Source of the DNA: JAFGAS01 sp963809875
Lineage (GTDB): Bacteria; Desulfobacterota; Zymogenia; Zymogenales; Zymogenaceae
Length of the DNA stretch: 64,000 bases
Direction of reading: 5' to 3'
Assembly (NCBI GenBank): GCA_963809875.1
Contig: CAWELC010000006.1
Span: 248,001-312,000, forward strand
Position 1 is the first letter of the stretch, and each line of letters begins with the position of its first letter. Below are positions 1 to 9,573 of the stretch, piece after piece. The notes beneath the pieces are model-generated. The model was not told the origin of the DNA. It did no database searches and saw only the letters and a program-made list of their open reading frames with translations. The translations under genes were made by a program, and so were the position numbers.

Positions 1-1
1 G

Positions 2-1162
2 GGCCAGACCATCGGGATTGTCGGGGAAAACGGATCGGGCAAATCAACGCTGCTCAAGACCATTGCAGGAATCTTTCGCCCCGATGAGGGGGGGTAGGGG
101 TGAATGGAAAAGTCGGGGCGCTCATAGAACTGGGGGCGGGCTTCCACCCGGATTTGACCGGAAGGGAAAATATTTACTTAAATGGATCTATCCTGGGGAT
201 GAAAAAGAGGAAGATCGATCTGATATATAATGATATAGTTGAGTTCTCGGAGTTGGAGGAGTTCATCGACACGCCGATCAAGAACTACTCATCGGGAATG
301 AAGGTTAGGCTCGGCTTCTCTGTCGCTATTCACATGAACCCGGATATCTTGCTCGTGGACGAAGTGCTGGCCGTGGGCGACATGGCGTTTCGTATGAAGT
401 GCCTGGAAAAAATGACCGAGTTCAAGAAACGGGGAGTGACGACCCTCCTCGTGAGCCACGATCTCGCCACCGTGAGGAGTTTCTGCGAAAAAGTGATTCT
501 CCTCAGTCACGGGACTTTGGTGGAATACGGGCCTGCCAATGACGTCTGCAACCGGTATTTCAAGATGGTCATTGAGGAAAGGCAAAAGTCAAAAGAGACT
601 ACCCCGAGCGTTTCGGAGATGCGATCGGGCCGGCGATAAAACTGAAGGCGACGGCGTATCGATTTTCGCGGGCTCTCCCGAGTTTCGGAAACGGGCCTCT
701 TTTAGACGGATCCAGAACGGCAAGGCGAGTTTCGCCAATATACAATTTTTAGACGAATACGAGCAGGAAATCGCTTCAGTAGAGTATGAGCAGGAAGTGA
801 TCTTACGGATGGCTGTGGAGATCCATGAGGATATCCCCCGATTGGGATTCGGATATCATATAAGGGATAAGAACGGGATGGATATAATTTATTCGGACAG
901 TCTTATTGAAGCTAGGACCATTGAAAACCCGGAAAAGGGGCAACGATTCATTATAGACTGGAAATTTCGATTGAGCCTAAGGCAGGGTGATTATAGCATC
1001 CTTTGTGTGTTATCAAGACTGGGCGAGTACTTAGCAACGGACAGTAAATTCTGTGACTTAATTCCCGTTGCTTATCAATTCACGGCAAACCCCGGGTTAA
1101 AGGGTTCTCTTTACGGTGCGGTGCATATCGAAAATGCGATAACCGTTACCACTGTGACCTGA
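2..1162 (+). CDS. wzt: Wzt-type polysaccharide ABC transporter ATPase (5' partial, two frameshifts)
   Basis: This ATPase powers export of lipid-linked O-antigen or capsule chains across the inner membrane. The window opens inside the nucleotide-binding domain. Walker A GENGSGKST lies at 26-52, the signature YSSGM near 285-300, Walker B ILLVDEVLAVGD near 346-381 and the switch VSHD near 457. The later part (about 700-1162) resembles the Wzt C-terminal carbohydrate-binding domain (FLDEYEQEIASVEYEQEV, then HEDIP and HIRDKNGMD), which recognises the glycan chain terminus. The coding frame breaks twice: at the G7 run 88-94, where one extra G would restore EGGVGVNGKV, and between about 600 and 640, where the frame shifts by one to reach the C-terminal domain. 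The expected partner permease Wzm would lie upstream of the window. The family call is firm; whether the breaks are real is not. Confidence 0.87.
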
Positions 1163-1175
1163 TAGGCAGATATAT

Positions 1176-1708
1176 ATGATCATGCTTCATATCGGCTGTG
1201 GAAAAATATACCTCGAGGGATGGGTTAATATTGACCTTGACTCCGAGAATGCGGACCTGCATCATGATATGCGAAAGCCGCTTCCCTTTGAAGACAGCTC
1301 CGTTGATTTTATATACAATGAGCACTTCATAGAGCATCTGAGGGTGGACGAGGGTTTGGCTGCTCTGAGGGATTTCCATAGGGTTCTGAAACCGGGGGGC
1401 GTTTTGAGAATCGCGACCCCCGATATGCATTATCTCTTGTTTAGGTATTTCTTTTTTTGGAGACGTCAAAGTTGGTATAAGAAAATATGGGTATGAGTGG
1501 ATTAAGACGCGCGCGGAGATGGTAAATATAGCCTTTAGAGACTGGGGGCATCAGTACCTCTACGATTACGAGGAGTTGACGCGGAGGCTAAAGGAGGCGG
1601 GTTTTTATCATATACATCGGCGTGGTCTTGGTAAGAGCCGTTACGATGAGCTTAAATAAAAAGGAGACGAGAAAAGACTCCAGATTGATCGTAGAGGCAA
1701 TAAAATAA
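1176..1708 (+). CDS. Small SAM-dependent methyltransferase of the polysaccharide cluster (frameshifted)
   Basis: The N-terminus carries the SAM-binding motif I in LHIGCGKIYLEGW and an acidic post-motif (NIDLD). FHRVLKPGGVLRIATPD follows, typical of Methyltransf_11-like enzymes in O-antigen loci. The frame starting at 1176 stops at 1496 after a shift in the T-run near 1449-1457. The homologous continuation (KYGYEWIKTRAEM, then DWGHQYLYDYEEL) is in the next frame. A second shift near 1650-1660, one extra A, hides the usual tail ETRKDSRLIVEA. With both corrected the gene ends at a TAA that overlaps the next ATG by one base, so the genes were translationally coupled. The acceptor, probably a sugar or glycan terminus, cannot be told from sequence. 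Confidence 0.78.
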
Positions 1709-2241
1709 TGAATAGTTATCCTATCCCCGGTGTTAAGACTTTTCCGTTCACCAAGATCATCGGATCGGAGCATATCGAGTTCGGCCATGATATCATCATC
1801 GACGACTTTGTCTTTATCTATGCCAAAAAGAAGATTAGAATAGGTAATTATGTTCATATTGCGTGTTTTACCTCCATCCTCGGCGGAGAAGAATTCAGCA
1901 TGGAGGATTTCTCAGGGATAGCCTCTGGTTCAAGAATATTTACGGGAACCGATGACTTTAAAGGATGGGGTTTCGGAGGGCCACCGATCGGTGAAGAGTA
2001 TAGAAATGTCAGACGTGAACCTGTTCGTCTCGGAAGATTCGTCATTGTCGGAGCAAACAGCGTAATTCTTCCTGGGGTTATTGTCGGAGAAGGTGCTATG
2101 GTCGGGGCGTGTTCTGTTGTGACGAGAGACCTCGATCCTTGGGGCATATATATCGGCAACAAGCGGGTCGCCGAACGTGACCGTAATGCAGTTATGAAAA
2201 CGTATAAGAAGTTCCTCGAAAGTAAGCCTAATCTAGTATAG
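1708..2241 (+). CDS. Hexapeptide-repeat (left-handed beta-helix) acyltransferase
   Basis: This 177-residue protein has the isoleucine/valine-rich hexapeptide rhythm of the LbetaH acetyltransferases (IIIDDFVFIYAKKKIRIGNYVHI, then FVIVGANSVILPGVIVGEGAMVGACSVVTRDL when read through). Such enzymes transfer an acetyl or other acyl group from acyl-CoA to a sugar, often to the amino group of a nucleotide-activated amino sugar. A PLP aminotransferase follows 4 bases downstream. The pair could make an N-acylated aminodeoxy sugar, but the nucleotide sugar cannot be named. The ATG overlaps the stop of the corrected methyltransferase frame upstream. Confidence 0.83.
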   Translation: MNSYPIPGVKTFPFTKIIGSEHIEFGHDIIIDDFVFIYAKKKIRIGNYVHIACFTSILGGEEFSMEDFSGIASGSRIFTGTDDFKGWGFGGPPIGEEYRNVRREPVRLGRFVIVGANSVILPGVIVGEGAMVGACSVVTRDLDPWGIYIGNKRVAERDRNAVMKTYKKFLESKPNLV

Positions 2242-2245
2242 TACC

Positions 2246-3383
2246 GTGGAAAACCTAAAGCCCTTTGAAAAACCGATCTACGTGACCCGGCCAATTCTGC
2301 CCGAGTTGGGAGAATTCACCGGGAAACTCCAGGAAATATGGGGATCATGCTGGCTTACCAATAACGGCGCACAGCATCAACTGCTGGAAGAGCGGCTCAT
2401 CGGGTTATTGAAAGTCCCCTCGCTCTCCCTTTTCAATAACGGTACCATCGCCCTCATCGTCGCAGTCCAGAGCCTCAAGCTCTCCGGGGAGGTGATTACC
2501 ACGCCTTTCACCTTCCCCGCCACGCCCCATGTCCTGACCTGGAACGGCATCAAACCGGTGTTTTGCGATATCGACCCAGCGACCATGTGCATCGACAGCT
2601 AAAAAGATCGTATCGATGATAACACCTCAAACAACGGGGATTCTGGCTGTCCACGTCTTCGGCACCCCGTGCGACATCGCAGGAATACGGGAAATCGCCG
2701 ATCGGTACGGGTTACGGGTGATCTACGACGCCGCCCACGCCTTCGGAGCCGAGATCGATGGGTCAGGCATTGGTACATTCGGCGATATATCGATGTTCAG
2801 CTTTCACGCAACAAAATTGTTCCATACCGCCGAGGGTGGGGCGCTCACGTTTAAAGATGAAAATCTCAAGAAACGTATTGATCTCTTAAAAAACTTCGGC
2901 ATCAAGAACGAGGAAGAGGTCGTCATGCCCGGCATCAACGGCAAGATGAACGAGATACAGGCGGCCCTCGGCTTGGTGATGCTGGACTACATCGACCGTG
3001 AGAAGGAAAGGCGAGCCGCCATTGCGAAGTCTTACCGGGAACTGCTTCGGGATTGCGAGGGAATAGTCCTGCCTCCCGAACTCCCCGAGACTATGGATAG
3101 CCGTCAGTATTTCGTGATACGTATTAATCAAAAGCGGTTCGGGATATCCCGTGATACGGTCTATGAGCGTTTCAAGAAATTCAACGTCTTTACCAGGAAA
3201 TACTTCTATCCGCTTTGCAGCGACTATACCTGTTATAAGCAACTGCCGTCGTCATCACCTGATAACCTCCCCGCTGCAAAGACAGTTGTGACCGAGACTT
3301 TGGTGCTTCCCTTTTACGGCGGCCTGAGTATAAGCGACGTAGAGAGGATTTGTAATATCTTCAAGAATCTTCCAAGGCAATAG
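2246..3383 (+). CDS. DegT/DnrJ/EryC1 sugar aminotransferase (frameshifted)
   Basis: This is a PLP-dependent aminotransferase acting on keto-sugar nucleotides. The first frame (GTG start at 2246) gives SLFNNGTIALIVAVQSL and TTPFTFPATPHVLTWNG, the cofactor and substrate region of the family. It hits TAA at 2600-2602. The next frame resumes with SMITPQTTGILAVHVFG, YDAAHAFGA and SFHATKLFHTAEGGA; the lysine in that last motif is the expected Schiff-base residue. Dropping one base near 2600 joins the halves as IDSKKIVSMITP, so this is one gene of about 380 residues with a single-base break. It is very close to the acetyltransferase upstream. Confidence 0.86.
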
Positions 3384-3394
3384 GAGTCTTGCTG

Positions 3395-4915
3395 ATGCCG
3401 AGGGTGAGCGTCATTATCCCCGCCTACAACCATGAGAAGTTTGTCGGTGAGACCATTGAGAGCGTCTTTAGCCAGACGTATCAGGATTTTGAGCTCTTGA
3501 TCACCGACGACGGCTCGACGGATGGTACGGTCAAGGTAATACGGACATTCACCGACAATCGAATCGAGTTTTTTCAAAACGAAAAAAACATCGGTGCCGT
3601 CATCGGGACCAACTTCATGATTCAAAGAGCTAAGGGAGAATACATCGCAATACTAAGCTCCGATGATGCGTTTATGCCCGATAAGCTTGAAAAGCAGGTG
3701 AGATTTCTGGATGAACACCCCCAGGTCGGGGCGGTCTTCAGCCATGCGATGATTATCGATGAGGATGGGGGCCGGTTTACAGACGCGAGTCATTTCTATA
3801 CAGGGATCTTTCAAAAGCCAAATCGGAATCGCTTTGAGTGGCTAAACCACTTCTTTTTCCAAGGCAATTGCCTTTGTCACCCAAGCGTCCTTATCAGAAA
3901 GGAGTGCTACGGGAAGGTTGGGCTCTACGACCCGCTCCTTGCACAGCTACCTGATTACGATCTTTGGATACGTTTGTGCATGGCGTATGAGATACATATT
4001 CTGGAAGAGGAACTCGTGAAATTTCGCGTGCGAGCCAACGAAGCAAATGCGAGTGGCGCGCGACCCGAGGTAGGAAAGAGGTCCCATTACGAGCTCTTCC
4101 ATTTATTAGGGAATTTCCTATCCATCGGCTCCATCGATGATTTGGTGCGCATTTTCCCCGAGATCACGACGAGGTTTGCGTGCTTGAGCGATTTCGTTAT
4201 CCCCTTCTACATAGCCGTTCTTGCGGGTTCAATTGCGTCACAACCGCATCAGCTCTTTGCTTTGGATACGATCTATGCGCTATTTAAAGACTCCAAGAAG
4301 GCAGAAGCACTGAAAACGGTTCATGATTTTTCCACATCCGATCTTATCAGAATGACAGGGGAGTACGATATCTTCAACCGTTTTCAGAATTGGTACGCCA
4401 GCCTGTACTTGGATACAGGAAAGGGTTTCAATGAGGAGGAAAAGATCTCATTTTCGGCAGACTATCGGGCTAGAGAATTTTCATTTAGATACGATGTTTC
4501 GACACGCTCACCTGTAAGGGCGCTGAGGTGGGATCCCGGAGAGGATCTCTACCTGAGTGTGCAGATTCTTGACGTATCTCTTCGAGGTAAGGACCATATC
4601 GATAAAACTTGGGACCTGAGATCGATTTCCTCTAACGCTACTTATATGCAAGACGGAACCGCGGTCTTCGAGACATTCAACCCTCAGTTCCTTATCCCCG
4701 TTTCGGGTGACCTTATGTATGTCACCATTAAAGGGAGATGGACATTAGAGAAATATCAGTCCAAGATTCGAAGCCTAGAGAAGAAGATCAAGGGGCTCGA
4801 GCGTGCTATTGAGAAAATCAAGACGTCCAGATCGTGGAGGATTACTGCCCCGTTGCGCTACTTCTCACAAACTCTGAAGTCTATTCTTCCAGACAAAGAG
4901 CGGTTTAGCCGCTGA
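3395..4915 (+). CDS. GT2 family glycosyltransferase with C-terminal coiled coil
   Basis: An inverting GT-A glycosyltransferase of about 506 residues. It opens with VSVIIPAYNHEKFVGETI, followed by DDGSTDG and the metal-binding region (ILSSDDAFMPDKLEKQ), as in WcaA-like family 2 enzymes. The middle part (about 230-430) matches no domain I know. The last 60 residues form a lysine-rich coiled coil followed by SRSWRITAPLR, a tail common in polysaccharide-cluster glycosyltransferases and probably used for membrane or partner contact. AGGAG at 3382-3386 sits 8 bases before ATG 3395, which favours this start over TTG 3389. Donor and acceptor are unknown. Confidence 0.87.
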   Translation: MPRVSVIIPAYNHEKFVGETIESVFSQTYQDFELLITDDGSTDGTVKVIRTFTDNRIEFFQNEKNIGAVIGTNFMIQRAKGEYIAILSSDDAFMPDKLEKQVRFLDEHPQVGAVFSHAMIIDEDGGRFTDASHFYTGIFQKPNRNRFEWLNHFFFQGNCLCHPSVLIRKECYGKVGLYDPLLAQLPDYDLWIRLCMAYEIHILEEELVKFRVRANEANASGARPEVGKRSHYELFHLLGNFLSIGSIDDLVRIFPEITTRFACLSDFVIPFYIAVLAGSIASQPHQLFALDTIYALFKDSKKAEALKTVHDFSTSDLIRMTGEYDIFNRFQNWYASLYLDTGKGFNEEEKISFSADYRAREFSFRYDVSTRSPVRALRWDPGEDLYLSVQILDVSLRGKDHIDKTWDLRSISSNATYMQDGTAVFETFNPQFLIPVSGDLMYVTIKGRWTLEKYQSKIRSLEKKIKGLERAIEKIKTSRSWRITAPLRYFSQTLKSILPDKERFSR

Positions 4916-4979
4916 AATTACATGCACTGGGCGCGAAATTCACGTTGGCAAAGTTACAATGCGAATTGTGATTGACGCG

Positions 4980-6137
4980 CTATAGGAACCTCTCTTCGAA
5001 TTTCTTAAAAATCATCTTAACTTCACCCCTCATGAGATATGCAAAGGCTTTCCTAGTCACCCCTCTCCTGACAACAATTTTCTCCGATTTCAACGAAGAC
5101 TGGAGCATTTGTTGACTATCGGAAGAAACGAATATATCCACAAATTTCAGGTATATGTTTTTTTCTTTCCAGAGGATCGGCACGGCTTCTTGCTGAAGCA
5201 GGGCCTCGGCCATAAAGAAGATAAGCATAAGTCCTCTCCGGCAATCAAAGTCCTTCGTACACCCCATAACTGTGTTTTCATCAAGAAAAACCTTTATTAA
5301 GTTTCCCAGCCACCCGTTACCCTCAAAGAAGGCGCTGGTGAACTCCTTTCTATCTACAAAGAGTAAGATGTTCGTATATTCGTAGCTATATTTCAGAAAG
5401 AAGAAAGCCGCGCGTATCGGCTCAAGAAAATTAAGTGTGGAATAGTCTATATACTCGAGGTCAATGAGATAGGCCTTCCGAGATCCCAGATCGAAAAGCA
5501 TATTGCATGGATAGGCATCAAATAGGACAGTCCTTTTGGATATCCTTTCTTCGGGATATTTTTCAACAAAGAGACGAGTTATTCTTCTTATCTTTTCGGG
5601 GTTATCGTACTGGAAGACTCTACAATACTCATCCACAAGCAGGTTTACGTCTTTCCCGAGATCAGCCTTATCGGCCTTTGTAGAAACGGAATTGAGTTTT
5701 ATGTAGACTTCTTTAATTAAGGGGAAAACCTCATTTGCGAAACCTTTCAGAAACGAACGTGTTATGAACGGTTTTGTCTTAAAGACTTCCTGTATTGTAA
5801 CTCCGCTTAGGTATCGTTCGATCACAATATTCTTATTATGAATATTTACCAGCACCGGAGACGGGGTAATGTCGCGTAATCCCATCTCGCCGAGTCTCAA
5901 GATATTCTCGTATTCCTGTATCAGCGAATGTTCCATTTGGACATCGGGAAAGTATTTTACTATGAGTAGTGGTTTCCTACCCACTGCCACCGTATATACG
6001 AGTTTATCCACCCGCATTCGTTTAATTACACCGATCTCCGTCAAAGAGAGTCTGTCGCTATCGCTCCGGCTAATTCCAAACTGGTCGCGGTGTTCTTTAA
6101 TGTATTTCTCGATTTCCGCAATCAGACTATTACCCAT
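4980..6137 (-). CDS. Kinase-fold (aminoglycoside phosphotransferase-like) protein of unknown substrate
   Basis: This 385-residue protein has a degenerate protein-kinase/APH fold. A lysine in LLIVKYFPDV fits the ATP-binding beta strand, LFDAYPCNMLFD resembles the catalytic loop (D-x4-N), and YLIDLEY fits the metal-binding D of the DFG position. Related proteins in glycan clusters phosphorylate sugars, lipids or core saccharides, but the substrate here is not evident. Its start overlaps the end of the GT2-GT9 fusion by 8 bases, implying translational coupling and a shared task. The gene is AT-rich, like the rest of the island. Confidence 0.6.
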   Translation of the reverse strand: MGNSLIAEIEKYIKEHRDQFGISRSDSDRLSLTEIGVIKRMRVDKLVYTVAVGRKPLLIVKYFPDVQMEHSLIQEYENILRLGEMGLRDITPSPVLVNIHNKNIVIERYLSGVTIQEVFKTKPFITRSFLKGFANEVFPLIKEVYIKLNSVSTKADKADLGKDVNLLVDEYCRVFQYDNPEKIRRITRLFVEKYPEERISKRTVLFDAYPCNMLFDLGSRKAYLIDLEYIDYSTLNFLEPIRAAFFFLKYSYEYTNILLFVDRKEFTSAFFEGNGWLGNLIKVFLDENTVMGCTKDFDCRRGLMLIFFMAEALLQQEAVPILWKEKNIYLKFVDIFVSSDSQQMLQSSLKSEKIVVRRGVTRKAFAYLMRGEVKMIFKKFEERFL

Positions 6138-8298
6138 AGTTTTTTCTTAAGGTATTCCCGCGAAGAAGCGCGCGAATGCCGTTTTCAACTTCCTCGGTTG
6201 ATAGTAGTGCCATGCAAAGCGGCGGCATATATCCCTTGGGGCATTTATTAAACCAGTCTGGCTTAGACCACCAGCAACCAATGCAGCGCTCGTTTTGGAT
6301 ATTGACGTTGCCGGGGTATCCGAAACATGCAATCGAGGTTGGTCCGAAAAGTATCGCAGATGGGGTTCCCATTGCGGCCGCCAGATGGGAAAGGCCTCCT
6401 TCGGTTCCCATATAGAATTTGGCTCCCCTGATGATAGACGCAGTGGTAAGGATATCCGTCTTCCCCAGATAGCTAATGGCTCCTTCAATCGCCTGGTTCT
6501 TTTCCTCTCCAATCTGCACTACTGCAAAGCCCTTGTTATGAAGATACCGTATTACCTCCTTCCATTTTTCACTATCCCAGTTTTTGGTAGATATCTGTTT
6601 TGAATGTGTCGTGGCCCTGCTGTTTGAACTATGTGATAGTGCAACGTATCTTTTTCCGCCCAGCGAGTCCACCAGCCGCCGGTTTTCGGGAAGATCGACT
6701 CTTATATCGTCCAAAGAACCCGATAAGCCCGCCGATTTCATCATGGTAAGAATGCAATGATCGTCCAGCCGGGCCAGCCTATTGGCCAGAGCGGGACGGT
6801 ATCGATAGAAATTCCCGAGATTATAGGCGGCGAAAAGCTTGTTCGTTTCGCTTTTCTCTTGAATGAAGCGTCTCGTTCCATAATACGTTCTTGTAATCCG
6901 GTATGTATCATGAAATATATCGAAGTCAGGATAAAGGTTCTTGACCAGGTATCTGATATTTCGCTGGGATCCGAATGGGACGAAATTGTCAAATACTCCG
7001 TATAAATCAACCAACTCGTGACCGATATCGGAATCGAAGAAGAGGGTCAAATATGCATCGGGGTGTTTTCGTCTCAACGCGCGTCCGAACGCATTGGCCA
7101 TCAGTAGATCACCGATGCCGCCGAAGGATAGGACTCCTATCCTGGTTTCAATCCCGGAGTCGCTGGATTTTATTAAGGACCGGACGGCTAGAAGCGCTCG
7201 ATTAGCTTCAAGCCTGCTTCTTCTCTTTCTTGGCGGATAAAGATAGTCGTAAGCCGTTCTCAGGTAGTATACCAGCGGGATTGGCAGCTTATCTTGGATT
7301 CTCCTCTTTAGTTCCTTTCTTGTCGGCAGGTTCAACGCCTTTTCTACAGTATCCCATTGCCTGCCGTACTTGCCAAGAACGAAATCTTTTACTCCGTAAT
7401 ACATTGTTACGGCCTGCCTGTACCTCATGCGCAAAAGGAATTTCACCGATCGACCCAGGAAGATCCCCAGCCAATAGAGATAAAAGACATAACGTAGCGG
7501 GATGCCGACGTTCTTTCGAATAAAGAGCAGGCGATTCCTTGTGCGAAAATAGACATGAATGAGCCCCACGCCCCTCGTCGACTTATTCCCCTTATGGTAG
7601 ACCACGCTCTTTGGAATATAGTAAACCGTGTAGCCCAGCCGTTTCACCTTATAACATAGATCATTATCCTCCACGTAGGAGAAGTAGTCTTCATCAAGCC
7701 CGCCGACTTTCTTGAGCAGCTCGCTTCGTATCAGCAGTACGCAGCCCGTAACAAAATAGACTTCTTTCTCTTCATTATAAAGGCCAATATCGATCTCATT
7801 CTGGCCATAATGGACGTATTTATGGTTGTAGAGGATATTTCTACCCCCGGCAAACCAGATGAGATTCCTGTCGTGTTCGTGATATATCTTTGAGCCAGAG
7901 ATACCGATTCTTTTATTGCGCTGCATGGCAACTACAAGGTGTGTTAGAAAGTCAGGCTCGACAATGGTGTCATTATTCAGCAGCAACACGTAATCGGCTT
8001 GTCTCTCTAACGCATACCCGATACCCCGGTTATTTCCCCCGACGAATCCCAAGTTTTCCTCATTTCGAAGGATGCTAATATACTTCCCATACCTTTGCTC
8101 GAGCACCTCTGCGTCATTACCCCGTGAAGCGTTATCGACGACAAGGACTCTGTAATTATCGTAGTCTATCTTCTTGAGGGATTGCATGCATTCGATCGTA
8201 TCGGCAAGGCCGTTCCAGTTAACAAGGATAATGTAGACAAGGGGCAGCTGTTTTACACGTTTAGTCTCCAATGCTGTTTTTCGGATTTCTGATTTCAT
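6130..8298 (-). CDS. Two-domain GT2-GT9 glycosyltransferase fusion
   Basis: This 722-residue protein joins two glycosyltransferases. Residues 1 to about 340 are a rhamnosyltransferase-like GT2: VNWNGLADTIECMQSL, VVDNASRGND, LLLNNDTIVEPDFL, then YFSYVEDNDLCYKVKRLGY, with hydrophobic stretches near 280-310. From about 390 to the end is a heptosyltransferase-like GT9 (GT-B fold): IGVLSFGGIGDLLMANAFG, KNWDSEKWKEVI, and GTEGGLSHLAAAMGTPS followed by LFGPTS, the usual ADP-sugar site. A cysteine-rich tail (ERCIGCWWSKPDWFNKCPKGYMPPLC) resembles GT9 C-termini. The domains may add consecutive sugars. The N-terminal domain is close to the separate GT2 at 9574-10503 and may share its origin. Confidence 0.85.
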   Translation of the reverse strand: MKSEIRKTALETKRVKQLPLVYIILVNWNGLADTIECMQSLKKIDYDNYRVLVVDNASRGNDAEVLEQRYGKYISILRNEENLGFVGGNNRGIGYALERQADYVLLLNNDTIVEPDFLTHLVVAMQRNKRIGISGSKIYHEHDRNLIWFAGGRNILYNHKYVHYGQNEIDIGLYNEEKEVYFVTGCVLLIRSELLKKVGGLDEDYFSYVEDNDLCYKVKRLGYTVYYIPKSVVYHKGNKSTRGVGLIHVYFRTRNRLLFIRKNVGIPLRYVFYLYWLGIFLGRSVKFLLRMRYRQAVTMYYGVKDFVLGKYGRQWDTVEKALNLPTRKELKRRIQDKLPIPLVYYLRTAYDYLYPPRKRRSRLEANRALLAVRSLIKSSDSGIETRIGVLSFGGIGDLLMANAFGRALRRKHPDAYLTLFFDSDIGHELVDLYGVFDNFVPFGSQRNIRYLVKNLYPDFDIFHDTYRITRTYYGTRRFIQEKSETNKLFAAYNLGNFYRYRPALANRLARLDDHCILTMMKSAGLSGSLDDIRVDLPENRRLVDSLGGKRYVALSHSSNSRATTHSKQISTKNWDSEKWKEVIRYLHNKGFAVVQIGEEKNQAIEGAISYLGKTDILTTASIIRGAKFYMGTEGGLSHLAAAMGTPSAILFGPTSIACFGYPGNVNIQNERCIGCWWSKPDWFNKCPKGYMPPLCMALLSTEEVENGIRALLRGNTLRKNYG

Positions 8299-8360
8299 CC
8301 CTTAGCTGTCTTAATCTATTTCGGGTCGTTGGAATACCGGACGATATGATCTTCGGCACG

Positions 8361-9206
8361 TCAGAGTTTCACGTAGACGAGGCTCGTCCCTTCTATATGT
8401 GCAAATTCAAGTTCAGGGTGTTCCAGGCTTATTTCATTCAATGCCTGGGTGACTTCGTCGTATAACGCGTCGTAGTCGTGCCAGACAATTAACCCTTTTC
8501 CATTCTTCATCATCTTCATTGCGACATCGGAATCGTTCTTAACGTATTCATAGCTATGGGCACCGTCGACGAAAACCATGCTAATCATATTAAAGTACGG
8601 AGTAAAATCGAATCTCGCAGAGTCTCCGAATAGCTGGACGATTTTATTTATCTCGGGGAAGGCCTTCCTGTCCTTGTTCAAGTATCTCTGCCCTGTTACG
8701 TTTTTGTTGATGTAGGCCGTATCGCCTTTCGTTACCGGTAATCCAACAGATGAGCCGGTATCTTTCGGCAGATCAATAGTGTAGATTTTAGCATCGGGGG
8801 ATGAGTTTACGGCAAGATTTAGCGCGGTCCTCCCGTCGAATGTCCCAATTTCGAAGATTGAGGAGCTTCCAAACTTTTTCGCGAAAAAACTCAGGATAAA
8901 GAGCTCAGTGATACCTGTATTGCCTGCCACTCCTTCGATTTCTATAACCCTCACTGGGACCTGATAATCGAGTAGCTCCGAGAGCTTCTTTTTCGCTATT
9001 ACCGGCCGAACCCTATAGCTGTTGAGGGCCCGGGTCAGCCCAAAATGAGCGCAAATCCTGTTCAGGAAAGCCCTATTCCTTGAAAAAACAAAACCGACCA
9101 GGAACAGATAGAAGCACGAGAAAAGAGCGAAAAAGTACTTGAAAACAAAGAAGGGAAGTTTCCTTATCGGTGGAACTGTTCTTGTTTCAATGGCCGATTT
9201 TCCCAT
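8361..9206 (-). CDS. Membrane-anchored class I SAM methyltransferase (Methyltransf_24-like)
   Basis: The N-terminal region has one or two hydrophobic segments (residues about 15-40, FKYFFALFSCFYLFLVGF). The catalytic domain has a SAM site in SIFEIGTFDGRTALNLA, IDLP as the acidic loop, and FVDGAHSYEYVKNDS and IVWHDYD, all characteristic of the Methyltransf_24 group. The probable role is methylation of a surface sugar or lipid-linked intermediate at the inner membrane. AAAGGAG lies about 12 bases before the ATG, a long spacing. The gene is divergent from the GT2 at 9574, and 63 bases separate it from the downstream GT2-GT9 gene on the same strand. Confidence 0.77.
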   Translation of the reverse strand: MGKSAIETRTVPPIRKLPFFVFKYFFALFSCFYLFLVGFVFSRNRAFLNRICAHFGLTRALNSYRVRPVIAKKKLSELLDYQVPVRVIEIEGVAGNTGITELFILSFFAKKFGSSSIFEIGTFDGRTALNLAVNSSPDAKIYTIDLPKDTGSSVGLPVTKGDTAYINKNVTGQRYLNKDRKAFPEINKIVQLFGDSARFDFTPYFNMISMVFVDGAHSYEYVKNDSDVAMKMMKNGKGLIVWHDYDALYDEVTQALNEISLEHPELEFAHIEGTSLVYVKL

Positions 9207-9403
9207 GGGGAAATACCTTCTCCTTTATTATTCTCTATGTGAGTTAGACTGTAATCGCAACAAAGGTCATCTGATTGACGTACGATACAAGCTGTTTAGC
9301 TAACGTATTATATATATCATACTATAGATCAAATGTCTTTTAAAGTGCATTGAAGACTGTTGCCAGGGCTCCCGCCGTATTGCCGGTCAGCTAAAGCTAA
9401 GGA

Positions 9404-9432
9404 TTGACAGCCGTATAACGGAGGGCTATAGT
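9404..9432 (+). promoter_or_regulatory. Sigma70-type promoter for the GT2 gene
   Basis: TTGACA at 9404-9409 and TATAGT at 9427-9432 are separated by exactly 17 bases. This gives a start near 9440 and a 5' leader of about 135 bases before ATG 9574. It lies in the 367-base divergent gap 9207-9573, whose left half (9290-9340) is very AT-rich. I see no clear promoter for the leftward methyltransferase gene. Confidence 0.65.
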
Positions 9433-9573
9433 AAGACATTATCCGGCGATGGTCGGCTGTATCCTGCTTCCTGCCACTGCAGCTATTAAAATTGACCGGT
9501 AAACTAATCCGCGGATTCGCGGATCTTCCTGACTTCGCACAATTACTCGTTACGCCTGGGAAGTTGGTTACGT

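Noticed and set aside
85..100. G7 run in wzt as a phase-variation switch
   Set aside because: A homopolymer of seven is short for slippage control, and similar one-base breaks occur in housekeeping genes in this window, so assembly error is simpler.
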